7,629 nt of DNA from Candidatus Eiseniibacteriota bacterium (GTDB taxonomy: Bacteria; Eisenbacteria; RBG-16-71-46; JABDJR01), in contig JABDJR010000151.1 in NCBI GenBank assembly GCA_013003415.1, positions 1-7,629 of the forward strand. Reading direction: 5' to 3'. How positions within the stretch are numbered: the stretch's first letter is position 1; each line of letters starts with the position of its first letter. The notes below the pieces were generated by a model. That model was not told where the DNA came from and did no database searches. It worked only from the letters and a program-made list of their open reading frames with translations. The translations under genes were made by a program, and so were the position numbers. Shown in pieces: positions 1 through 7,054 of the stretch.

Positions 1-653
1 GCGTCGGCCATGGCCTGTTCATCCACACTCCAACTCACGGAGGTCAAGCCGAGGGGCGACGTTACAAACCGACGAACGAAGTTAATCGCTTCGTGCTCCC
101 CTGCACGCACACCAAGCCCGCGAGCAATCGCCTGCGCGTAGCGTAGAGCATCGTTCGGTTGCCAAACCATGTTCCAGGAGTGCCACCATCCCGAGGCTCC
201 CAGAGCATAGTCATCTCCTCCCCCCATCATGAGTGCCCGCCCCACCGTGGTGGCGCAGTTCTGGCCCAAAGTACTCCACTGACGACCCGGAACATTAAAG
301 GTACTCCACCAAGTCAGGATTCGCCCTTCATCGAGACCATCGATCGTAATGGTGTGGTCCGGATCCATGGGTTTGACCATCAGCCCGGTGGTGCTGTCGA
401 CAAACGTGCCCAGCGTGGCATCCCAGATGGAATTGGCATCGAGTGCCTCAAGAAGTTTGTCGTCATCGAAACTCTGCCCATGAATGTGATCCACAGAATA
501 GAGGGGAACCGCGCGGCCAATTGCGGTGGGAATCTTAAATCGACGGCTGGTTCCGGCGGGCCACCAACTGATGTAGCTCGCGCCTACGTGCATGGAAGCA
601 TGACCCATGGCCGTTTTCAGGCCGCGGTAATTCCAAATATGAACTTGAATCAT
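1..653 (-). CDS. Partial gene: predicted circularly permuted papain-like (NlpC/P60- or LRAT-type) protein
   Basis: The reading frame is open for 217 codons from an ATG at 653 and continues past the left edge, so the C-terminus is missing. The start is supported by an in-frame TGA at 666-668 and a GAGG box ending 10 nt upstream. Visible motifs are GHASM at residues 17-21 (H18), YISWWP at 27-32, and QNCATTV at 131-137 (C133), followed by a Gly/Asp-rich turn and a Trp-rich stretch (SGWWHSWN). A histidine box preceding the cysteine box is the order expected of circularly permuted papain folds, whose members include peptidases, amidases and acyltransferases. I infer H18 and C133 as the catalytic pair. 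The N-terminus lacks a signal peptide or membrane segment, so the product is cytosolic or exported by a non-Sec route, as some secreted effectors are. It lies 97 nt downstream of murA on the same strand. Substrate unknown. Coding is confident; the fold is a motif-based inference. Confidence 0.72.
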   Translation of the reverse strand, partial: MIQVHIWNYRGLKTAMGHASMHVGASYISWWPAGTSRRFKIPTAIGRAVPLYSVDHIHGQSFDDDKLLEALDANSIWDATLGTFVDSTTGLMVKPMDPDHTITIDGLDEGRILTWWSTFNVPGRQWSTLGQNCATTVGRALMMGGGDDYALGASGWWHSWNMVWQPNDALRYAQAIARGLGVRAGEHEAINFVRRFVTSPLGLTSVSWSVDEQAMAD

Positions 654-663
654 GTTGCTGTGA

Positions 664-667
664 CCTC
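664..667 (-). promoter_or_regulatory. Ribosome binding site of the papain-like gene
   Basis: GAGG lies 10 nt before the ATG at 653. It overlaps the in-frame TGA at 666-668, so no upstream start in this frame is possible. The spacing is at the long end of normal. Confidence 0.5.
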
Positions 668-750
668 ATTCCGCTGCCCCGGCGGGTTAGGTCTTTTTAT
701 TGTGAGTGGCGTCTCAAGTTGGGGTCGCCGTTTTTCTACTTTTGATTTGC

Positions 751-2016
751 CTAAGTTACAAGAGGCTCATCTTCGCGCCGAACCACGCCCCCAAGCTCGG
801 CGATCTTCTTTTCAATACGTTCATAACCCCGGTCGATGTGATACACGCGAGAGATATGCGTTTCTCCCTTGGCCACAAGACCCGCCAAGATCAACGCGGC
901 CGAGGCGCGTAGGTCGGTGGCCATGACATGGGCTGCCGACAAATGAGGTTGGCCTTCAACCACTGCAATGTTTTCGGTGAGCTTGATGTCTGCTCCCAAC
1001 CGATTTAACTCGGGGACATGGGAGAAGCGATCGCGATAGATCTCTTCGGTGATGACACTGACCCCTTCCGATACGGTGGCCATAGCCATGAACTGAGCCT
1101 GAAGATCGGTGGGAAACCCGGGGTAGTACTCGGTGGTGAGCCGAAGCCCTTTGGGCTTGGAAGTGGATCGTACGCGAACCCAATCCTCTCCAACGTCAAC
1201 TTGAGCACCAACCGCCTGAAGTTTCGCAATGGTGGCTCGGAGATGATCGGGGTCGCATCCTGTTACCGTAACGTCGCCCTGGGTCATGGCCGCGCCAACC
1301 AAGAAGGTACCCGCTTCAATACGATCCGGGATAACCCGATGCTCCGCCCCGTGCAGGGGCTTGCCGCCTTCAATAACAATTTCGCTGGTACCCCCACCTT
1401 CAATGGAAGCGCCCATGGAAATAAGATAGTCGGCGAGAGCCGGCATCTCGGGTTCTTGAGCGGCGTTCAAAATGCGTGTGGTGCCTTTGGCTCCCGTGGC
1501 GGCCATCATGAGATTCCCGGTGGCTCCCACCGAAGGAAGATCGAGATGAATGTCGGTACCCACGAGCTGATCGGCTTCGGCCAGAATGTATCCGGCATCG
1601 AGGGTCACCTGAGCCCCCAAAGCTTCAAACCCTTTGAGATGGAGATCGATTGGTCGAGGGCCCCAGGCGCAACCACCAGGAAGCGACACCTTGGCCTTCT
1701 TATGACGCGCCAGCAGCGGCCCCAAGACATAAACCGAAGCCCGCATGGTCTTCACCAAATCGTAGGGAGCTTCGAAGTCTTTGAACTCGGGAGTGGTGAG
1801 GGTCATCACCCCATCGCTGTAGGTAATCTGGCTTCCCAGAATCTCCATAAGCTTGGATAGGGTCTTAATGTCTTTCAGTGCCGGCACATTCCGCAGGGTC
1901 GACTGACCGTCACTCAGCATCGACGCCACCATAATGGGTAAGGCTGCGTTTTTGCTTCCACCCACGCTCACCCGACCTTCCAGGCGAGCCCCTCCTTCAA
2001 CCACAAATTTATCCAT
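751..2016 (-). CDS. murA: UDP-N-acetylglucosamine 1-carboxyvinyltransferase (MurA)
   Basis: MurA transfers enolpyruvate from PEP to UDP-GlcNAc, the first committed cytoplasmic step of peptidoglycan synthesis. The protein is 421 aa, against 419 in E. coli, and is full length. Family residues are all visible: the GGSKNAALP motif with K22 and N23, MRAS with R92, the active-site loop GGCAWGPRP with C116 (E. coli Cys115) and R121, FPTD with catalytic D304, the EEIYRDRFSHVPEL block, DLRASA at 368-373 and the C-terminal RGYERIEKK with R396. Because the loop residue is Cys and not Asp, the enzyme is expected to be fosfomycin-sensitive. A GAGAGGG purine tract 3 nt before the ATG is a usable though closely spaced ribosome binding site. 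The gene follows the lipoprotein stop by 12 nt, so it is almost certainly co-transcribed with it. No convincing terminator follows its TAG stop. Identification is secure. Confidence 0.98.
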   Translation of the reverse strand: MDKFVVEGGARLEGRVSVGGSKNAALPIMVASMLSDGQSTLRNVPALKDIKTLSKLMEILGSQITYSDGVMTLTTPEFKDFEAPYDLVKTMRASVYVLGPLLARHKKAKVSLPGGCAWGPRPIDLHLKGFEALGAQVTLDAGYILAEADQLVGTDIHLDLPSVGATGNLMMAATGAKGTTRILNAAQEPEMPALADYLISMGASIEGGGTSEIVIEGGKPLHGAEHRVIPDRIEAGTFLVGAAMTQGDVTVTGCDPDHLRATIAKLQAVGAQVDVGEDWVRVRSTSKPKGLRLTTEYYPGFPTDLQAQFMAMATVSEGVSVITEEIYRDRFSHVPELNRLGADIKLTENIAVVEGQPHLSAAHVMATDLRASAALILAGLVAKGETHISRVYHIDRGYERIEKKIAELGGVVRREDEPLVT

Positions 2017-2028
2017 CGACCCTCTCGC

Positions 2029-3738
2029 TTACGGAACCGTTACTTTGAGAACGTTCCGTCCGTATTGGAAAAACGATTCTGTTGCCAGCGCAACATCAAC
2101 CCCTCGGACGGCAATAATATAGAGTTTGCCGCTCTCTAGGTTGAAGGTTCTTTCGGTTGCGTTCACGTTTGTGTCCACAGACCAAAGAAGACCCTCTTCG
2201 GTTACCGCCGCCTGGGCATCGGGGAAGTCCGCGAAGTCGGACACTTCCCTCACCAAATACTGATTGCTGACATCATTGCCAAAAGCATCCACATCCGTTG
2301 TCGTAAAGGTGACGTTCAAGGACGTGCTGCCCTCAACCTCTCCGTCTGTTCCCGTAGGGCTAGAAATCACCGTGAACGGGGTGCGGGTGAAGGTCTTGAT
2401 GCTTGTCACCGACGTGGCGGAGCGAAGCCCCAGACCGTCGACGGCCCGTAGGAAGAACATGTGCTCGCCATTGGCGTTGCAGCCCGCGGGACCACAGGAG
2501 GTTTGCAGCACATCGGGGCATGCAAAGGGAATGGTGACTCTGGCCTCATTGACGGTGGTCCAGCCTAGGGTGGAGTCGTCGATGGCGTACTCGTAACTCA
2601 CCTGACCAAACCCGTCGTCATCGCGAGCAGTCCAGGTGTAGGTGTAGTTGTAGCCGACCGTGCTCGTGGGGTCGGGAGCATTCAGAGAATCGAGTACCGG
2701 AGCCGTGTTTGGAATACCAACCAAGAAGTCTTTCATGATGGTTGGACTAAACGCATCGTCATCATCTTCGGCTCGCAGCCAGAACGTATGCTGTGTCGGC
2801 GCCTCTTCCCGACCGTCTTCACGCGTGAAGTTCAGAGTGAGCTCATCGGAGTCCCAGCGGATCCAGTCGGCTTCGGTGACAAGATCAACCGCGTACTGAA
2901 CTCTTTGAATAGCTCCATCGTTGTCGACAGCACTCCAGGTCCAGGTGCCCGAGGCATCGAGAACTGCCGGTGGATCGTCTGGAGAAGTTAGGAGGGTCAA
3001 AGTTGGGGGAACGTTTTCCGGGCCGGCGAGGAAAATCGTTTGAATCGTGATCGAGTATTTTTGATCGTTGTCTTGGGCTCGGAGGTAGAACGTGTATTCC
3101 TCGGGCATGTTCAAAAAGGTCGTGGGCTTGGTTCGGTCTCCGAGTTGAATGCCGCCAAAGTCAGGTACCCCAGAGGAGAAATCGATGGTGACGGTGGTAT
3201 CGGTCGTGGTCATCCAAGTCCCGGTGGTGTCATCAAGAATGAACTCATAGTGGTCCACAGTGCCGTCGCTGTCTTCCCCAAGCCAGCCAATGGTGGCTGA
3301 GTCGCCGATGTATCCCTTTGTATCGGGGCGTGTCCCAAACATGATGGCGGGCGGAGCGTTGAAAATGCCCACAAAGAAACTGGCTTCTTGAGTGGCGCCA
3401 ACCAAGCCATCGTCATCGGTGGCTCGCACGCGAAAGACATGGGGCATAGGATTGGAATCCGTGCCGTCCTCGCGCGTGAAGTTCAAAGTTACCGTGCTAT
3501 CTGTGGTGGCTGTGAAGTCTGTTTCGGAGTCTAGGCTGTACTCAAAAGAGGCAATGGTGCCGTCTGAGTCTGCGCCAGACCAGCGGATGACCACCGTCTC
3601 TCCGACCACCGCGTCATTGGCAGGTCGTTGAACGAAGGCAACTGTTGGGGGCTGATTCGGCGGGGTAGGTTCAGAATCACTTCCACAACCAACCCAGACT
3701 AGCGAACAAAACAAGACTCCAAACAAAACTCGGCGCAT
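2029..3738 (-). CDS. Predicted lipoprotein with about five tandem Fn3/PKD-like repeats
   Basis: I place the start at the ATG at 3738 (569 aa). An AGAGGA box sits 8-9 nt upstream, and the result begins with a basic n-region (MRR), a hydrophobic core and a VWVGC lipobox with C18. The longer frame from 3765 would put nine polar residues before the signal and overlap prmC by 23 nt. After C18 comes a Pro/Ser/Asp-rich tether (to about 30), then repeats at roughly 30-127, 128-243, 244-345, 346-450 and 452-569. The first four share a pattern: PP/AP start, 'W.G.DSDG' or 'W.A.D.DG', 'YE(F/Y).(L/I)D', 'W...', 'F.LRA.D.DG'. The fifth is divergent and ends with the protein. These look like Ig-fold beta-sandwich modules; Gly at +2 after C18 is compatible with outer-membrane sorting. 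No catalytic motif is seen; a surface or structural role is inferred. The gene is wedged between prmC (4 nt) and murA (12 nt). Confidence 0.85.
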   Translation of the reverse strand: MRRVLFGVLFCSLVWVGCGSDSEPTPPNQPPTVAFVQRPANDAVVGETVVIRWSGADSDGTIASFEYSLDSETDFTATTDSTVTLNFTREDGTDSNPMPHVFRVRATDDDGLVGATQEASFFVGIFNAPPAIMFGTRPDTKGYIGDSATIGWLGEDSDGTVDHYEFILDDTTGTWMTTTDTTVTIDFSSGVPDFGGIQLGDRTKPTTFLNMPEEYTFYLRAQDNDQKYSITIQTIFLAGPENVPPTLTLLTSPDDPPAVLDASGTWTWSAVDNDGAIQRVQYAVDLVTEADWIRWDSDELTLNFTREDGREEAPTQHTFWLRAEDDDDAFSPTIMKDFLVGIPNTAPVLDSLNAPDPTSTVGYNYTYTWTARDDDGFGQVSYEYAIDDSTLGWTTVNEARVTIPFACPDVLQTSCGPAGCNANGEHMFFLRAVDGLGLRSATSVTSIKTFTRTPFTVISSPTGTDGEVEGSTSLNVTFTTTDVDAFGNDVSNQYLVREVSDFADFPDAQAAVTEEGLLWSVDTNVNATERTFNLESGKLYIIAVRGVDVALATESFFQYGRNVLKVTVP

Positions 3739-3742
3739 TCGA

Positions 3743-4678
3743 CTATTCCTCTTTTCCCACATCAAACGGAATGGGGTCGGAACTCAAGATCGCGAGGGCA
3801 TACCGCGGGCGACCTGCAAGATCATTTTCTATTCGAGGCCGGCTCCAGCTTGCGTTACTGGCTTGCTGAAGAAGCTGCAGGACTCTCTCTCCTTGGGTTT
3901 CTCCAATCTCCATCGCGAGAAACCCGCCTTTTCTTAAGGCATAGGGTGCTTCGTGAATAAGACTTCGGATCATTTCAAGCCCCTCGTCGTTAGCGAAAAG
4001 CGCGAGGCCAGGTTCGTGATCCTTGACTTCGACAGGGAGAGCGTCCTTTTCCTGGTAACCAATGTACGGAGGGTTGCTGACAATGACGTCAACGCTCCCC
4101 GCTGGGACCACCTTTCTCTTGAGCAAAGGCAAAATGGTGTCGGCCTTTTTAAAACGTACTCGATCAGACAAAGCGCATTGGTCGGCGTTTGCGCTGGCCA
4201 CGTTGAGGGCATCTTGAGACACGTCGCTAGCCCATATTTGGGTTTGGGGTGACTCCTGGGCAACTGCCAGGGCGATGCAACCGCTCCCGGTTCCTATATC
4301 GAGAACCTTCGATTCTTGACTTGGGTCCAGGAATTTCAAAACGTGGTCAACCAATCCTTCGGTCTCGGGGCGGGGTATGAGAACCGAAGGGCTCACGCTG
4401 AGCCGTAGACCTCGAAATTCTACTTCCCCGGTCAGGTGCTGTAAAGGAACGTGATTGAGGCGTTTTTGGACCAAACTTGCGAGTAGGGACCGATTTCCCG
4501 GGGAAAGCGGATGTTCTCCCTGGGTCAGAATCTGTGTGGTGTTGTAGTCTAGAACGTGACGGAGAAGATAGTCCGCTTCCAGGTTCGGGTTTTCGAATCC
4601 AGCATCCCGTAAAAGGCTCCTTGCAGCCGCACGCCATTGGGCGACCGTATCCGCCTGTTCTAGGGGCACGTGGGGCAT
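3743..4678 (-). CDS. prmC: Peptide chain release factor N5-glutamine methyltransferase (PrmC/HemK)
   Basis: PrmC uses S-adenosylmethionine to methylate the glutamine of the GGQ motif in RF1 and RF2, which raises the efficiency of peptide release. The protein is 311 aa, against 277 in E. coli. An N-terminal helical domain (about 1-85) is followed by the Rossmann methyltransferase domain. Visible motifs are HLTGEVEF (81-88), IPRPETE (101-107), the SAM-binding loop VLDIGTGSG (125-133), and NPPY (202-205), the signature that positions the target amide; HEPGLALFANDEGL (221-234) matches the conserved block after it. The ATG shares its A with the prfA stop (TAATG), a 1-nt overlap typical of translational coupling, and GAGG lies 4 nt upstream. 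Encoding it directly after prfA puts enzyme and substrate in one transcript. The C-terminal tail (SSDPIPFDVGKEE) is a little long. Identification is secure. Confidence 0.97.
   Translation of the reverse strand: MPHVPLEQADTVAQWRAAARSLLRDAGFENPNLEADYLLRHVLDYNTTQILTQGEHPLSPGNRSLLASLVQKRLNHVPLQHLTGEVEFRGLRLSVSPSVLIPRPETEGLVDHVLKFLDPSQESKVLDIGTGSGCIALAVAQESPQTQIWASDVSQDALNVASANADQCALSDRVRFKKADTILPLLKRKVVPAGSVDVIVSNPPYIGYQEKDALPVEVKDHEPGLALFANDEGLEMIRSLIHEAPYALRKGGFLAMEIGETQGERVLQLLQQASNASWSRPRIENDLAGRPRYALAILSSDPIPFDVGKEE
3747..3752 (-). promoter_or_regulatory. Ribosome binding site that decides the lipoprotein start
   Basis: AGAGGA on the minus strand lies inside the last codons of prmC (…Lys-Glu-Glu-stop), 8 nt before the ATG at 3738. 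The alternative ATGs at 3765 and 3762 lack a comparable box, so this site favours the shorter protein and suggests translational coupling to prmC termination at 3743-3745. Confidence 0.7.
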
Positions 4679-5772
4679 TAGGCCTCGGAACTTGCCTCCT
4701 CAAGGCGCTCTTGTGCGGCGAGACTCACCATGCCATCGATCATTTCCCTGAGGTCTCCCTCAAGAACTTCACCCAACTTGTAGAGGGTGAGCTTGGAACG
4801 ATGGTCGGTCACACGGCCCTGGGGGAAGTTGTAGGTGCGAATTTTGGCGCTGCGGTCGCCGCTCGACACTTGGGAGCGGCGCTGGGTTCTACGTTCGCTT
4901 TCTACTTTCTGGATCTGTTCGTCCAGGAGTCGGGAACGAAGAATTTTCATGGCCTTCGCTTTGTTCTTCAGCTGCGATCGTTCGTCTTGGCAGGTAACGA
5001 CCACGTTGGTCGGGACATGGGTGATGCGTACCGCAGAGTCCGTAGTGTTGACGCCCTGGCCCCCTGGGCCACTCGCCCGATACACATCGACACGGAGGTC
5101 GGCCTCGCGAATTTCAAGGTCGACTTCTTCTGCTTCCGGAAGCACGGCCACCGTGGCGGCGGAAGTGTGAACACGTCCCGAGGCTTCGGTTTCTGGCACA
5201 CGTTGAACCCGGTGAACGCCGCTTTCGTACTTCATGCGGCCATACACAGAACGCCCGATGAGGTTGAATACAACCTCTTTGATGCCGCCGATACCCGTTT
5301 CATTGATGTGCATCGTTTCCACATCCCAACCCTGGCTTTCGGCAAACTTGGTGTACATGCGAAAAAGGGAACCTGCAAACAGGGCCGCTTCTTCGCCACC
5401 GGTTCCTGCCCGGATTTCCACGATCACGTTTTTGTTGTCGTTGGGATCGGCGGGAAATAGAAGCGTTTCGATATCATTGCTCAGGCTCTCAATGAGCTCA
5501 TTCGCTTCGGTGAGATCCGTTTCGGCCAGCTCGCGCATCTCTTCATCGGTCTCTTCAGCGAGCATTTGTTCGGCTTCAGCCTTACGCTCGACACTTGCTT
5601 TGAAAAGGCGAAGTTTTCCTACTAGCTCATCAACTTCAGAACGCTCCTTCCCAAATTTCTTGAGTTGGGATGGGTCGCTCAAAACCTTGGGGTCGGACAG
5701 GAGCGTGTTGATCTCGTCCAGACGTGTTTCAAGGCGTTCTAGTTGCTCGATGAATTTTTCGGCTTGGCTCAT
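4678..5772 (-). CDS. prfA: Peptide chain release factor 1 (RF1)
   Basis: RF1 recognises UAA and UAG in the ribosomal A site and triggers hydrolysis of peptidyl-tRNA. The protein is 364 aa, a normal length. An N-terminal helical region (1-105) precedes the conserved VEIRAGTGGEEAALFA block (118-133). The codon-recognition loop reads RVPETEASGRVHTSAATVAVLPE (191-213). Its P193-E194-T195 tripeptide fits the PxT class of RF1 and not the SPF of RF2. GPGGQGVNTTDSAVRITH (235-252) contains the catalytic GGQ with Q239, the residue PrmC methylates. The start at 5772 matches the usual N-terminus, but no Shine-Dalgarno box precedes it: the preceding 20 nt are pyrimidine-rich (…CCTCTCACAATCCTCTT). The gene begins 38 nt after the DUF1385 stop and ends by overlapping prmC by 1 nt. 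Identification is secure. Confidence 0.98.
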   Translation of the reverse strand: MSQAEKFIEQLERLETRLDEINTLLSDPKVLSDPSQLKKFGKERSEVDELVGKLRLFKASVERKAEAEQMLAEETDEEMRELAETDLTEANELIESLSNDIETLLFPADPNDNKNVIVEIRAGTGGEEAALFAGSLFRMYTKFAESQGWDVETMHINETGIGGIKEVVFNLIGRSVYGRMKYESGVHRVQRVPETEASGRVHTSAATVAVLPEAEEVDLEIREADLRVDVYRASGPGGQGVNTTDSAVRITHVPTNVVVTCQDERSQLKNKAKAMKILRSRLLDEQIQKVESERRTQRRSQVSSGDRSAKIRTYNFPQGRVTDHRSKLTLYKLGEVLEGDLREMIDGMVSLAAQERLEEASSEA

Positions 5773-5810
5773 AAGAGGATTGTGAGAGGAAACGATGAAT
5801 CCGGCAAGAA

Positions 5811-6773
5811 TTACATCATCCGAACGTCGTCTTCGTCTTCCTCGGTCAGGGGGAGCACGCTATTGAGCGCGCTACAGGCGACGGCCAACTGGGCCATGTC
5901 GGGTTCTTTGGTGGTGACTCGCTGCAGCCAGAGCCCGGGAATCGACAAGAAGTGAACGATTTTGTTGTCTGCATGCTTGCCGCTGAATCGAATGAATTCG
6001 AAGCCCAAACCGGCGATCAGAGGAACTCCCGCAAAGCGCAGTAGGCGATCTCCAAGAGTCTCCGGATGTCCGAAGAACATGAACACGCCGATACTCAGAA
6101 TCATGATGCTAAAGAGAAAGGACGTTCCGCATCGGGGGTGAAGCGTGGTAAAAGGCTTGGCATTTTCGGCGTTGATATCAAGCCCGGCTTCGAAGGTGTG
6201 GATCACCTTGTGCTCGGCACCGTGATATTGAAAGAGTCGCCGCATCTCGCCCCACAGGCTGACTAGATAGAGATAGAGCAAGAAAATGGTGAGGCGAATA
6301 GCTCCGTCGACAAGATTAAAGCCGATGGTGCCCTGAACGCCCGTCCACTCGGTGATCTTTAGGGGAAGGTAGAAGAAGAGCCCGAGCCCCATGGCAAAGG
6401 AAAAGAACATGGTCAGACCCATGGCCCAGGAGTTCATGCCCTTGGACTCTTCGGGGTCTTTCCCCTCTTTAATGTCTTCTTCTTTGGCTGCGATATCTGC
6501 TGAGTAGTTTAGACACCGCATCCCTAAAGCCAAGGTTTCGACCATACCCACTACGCCGCGAAGGATAGGGAGCCCCAGAACTTTGAACTTCTTCGTAATA
6601 GAAACGAAGGGGTCGACTTTGAGTTCTATTTCACCATCGCTGCTTTGGACGGCGGTCGCCACCATGCGCGGGGAACGCATCATGACACCCTCAATAACGG
6701 CCTGGCCGCCAACCGGCGCGTAGCGCGAGAGCATGACTTGCTGGATGAGTAGGAATCGTTTCTTAAAGCTCAT
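5811..6773 (-). CDS. DUF1385 family integral membrane protein (YqhQ-like)
   Basis: This protein of unknown biochemical function is 320 aa. Family hallmarks are GGQAVIEGVMMR (22-33), the FQYHGAEHKVIHTFE block (181-195), HPRCGTSFL (212-220), and the C-terminal TTKEPDMAQLAVA (287-299). Hydrophobic segments at about 115-138, 158-175, 217-236 and 248-264 predict an inner-membrane protein, followed by an acidic tail (EEDEDD). Members are commonly encoded between rpmE and prfA, as here, but the link to translation is only positional. The start is uncertain. The first ATG (6773) has no Shine-Dalgarno and lies 3 nt after the T-run of the rpmE terminator. The Met at residue 14 (6734), which would give an N-terminus MLSRYAPVGGQ closer to what I recall of the family, also lacks a clear box. 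No promoter could be confidently placed between the terminator and the gene. Confidence 0.93.
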   Translation of the reverse strand: MSFKKRFLLIQQVMLSRYAPVGGQAVIEGVMMRSPRMVATAVQSSDGEIELKVDPFVSITKKFKVLGLPILRGVVGMVETLALGMRCLNYSADIAAKEEDIKEGKDPEESKGMNSWAMGLTMFFSFAMGLGLFFYLPLKITEWTGVQGTIGFNLVDGAIRLTIFLLYLYLVSLWGEMRRLFQYHGAEHKVIHTFEAGLDINAENAKPFTTLHPRCGTSFLFSIMILSIGVFMFFGHPETLGDRLLRFAGVPLIAGLGFEFIRFSGKHADNKIVHFLSIPGLWLQRVTTKEPDMAQLAVACSALNSVLPLTEEDEDDVRMM

Positions 6774-6776
6774 AAT

Positions 6777-6805
6777 AAAAAAGGGGTCTCCGTTTAAGAG
6801 ACCCC
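6777..6805 (-). terminator. Rho-independent terminator after rpmE
   Basis: On the minus strand, GGGGTCTC (6798-6805) pairs perfectly with GAGACCCC (6783-6790) around a 7-nt loop, followed at once by six T residues (6777-6782). It begins 7 nt after the rpmE stop codon. This is a classic strong intrinsic terminator for rpmE. Its T-run ends 3 nt before the first possible start of the DUF1385 gene, so the downstream operon needs read-through or its own promoter. Confidence 0.92.
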
Positions 6806-6812
6806 TAAACGC

Positions 6813-7049
6813 TTAAGCGTCCTCCGAGGCCTTGGCCTCTTCTTTTTCTTTGATGCCATAACGTTTCTTGAAACGATCAACCCGACCTGCCGTATCGACA
6901 AGTTTCTGCTTGCCCGTAAAGAACGGGTGGCATTCGGAGCAGATTTCAACGTGGAAGTCTTTACCGATGGTGGATCGAGTCTGGAAAACGGATCCGCAAA
7001 CGCAGGTTACGGAAACCTCGTCGTATGCCGGATGAATTTCTGCTTTCAT
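6813..7049 (-). CDS. rpmE: 50S ribosomal protein L31, zinc-binding type
   Basis: L31 is a small protein of the large ribosomal subunit that contributes to an intersubunit bridge. I choose the ATG at 7049 (78 aa, MKAEIHP…) and not the one at 7061: a strong GGAGG lies 5 nt upstream of 7049, the 7061 ATG overlaps that box, and MK.xIHP is the standard L31 N-terminus. C16, C18, C37 and C40 form the zinc site of the 'C+' type, with C16/C18 in CVCG and C37/C40 in ICSECHPFFTGKQK (36-49). DTAGRVDRFKKRYG (51-64) completes the family signature. A charged tail (IKEKEEAKASEDA) extends beyond the core. The gene has its own likely promoter at 7149-7177 and its own terminator directly downstream, so it appears monocistronic. 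Identification is secure. Confidence 0.97.
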   Translation of the reverse strand: MKAEIHPAYDEVSVTCVCGSVFQTRSTIGKDFHVEICSECHPFFTGKQKLVDTAGRVDRFKKRYGIKEKEEAKASEDA

Positions 7050-7054
7050 AATTT

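Noticed and set aside
654..750. Promoter or terminator between murA and the papain-like gene
   Set aside because: A TTGAGA hexamer is present but no -10 at proper spacing. The only inverted repeats are 4-5 bp and no T-run follows, so neither is supported.
159..926. Plus-strand reading frame of 255 codons
   Set aside because: It is antisense to the papain-like gene and the murA end; the minus-strand frame has a ribosome binding site and conserved motifs, this one has none.
1660..1680. Possible fosfomycin-resistance change in the MurA active-site loop
   Set aside because: The key residue is Cys (C116), as in sensitive enzymes, not Asp.
1018..1860. Long plus-strand reading frame of 280 codons
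   Set aside because: It lies wholly antisense to murA, whose family motifs are complete, and its translation shows no recognisable domain.
4477..5460. Plus-strand reading frame of 327 codons
   Set aside because: It is antisense to the prfA-prmC junction; both minus-strand genes are unambiguous.
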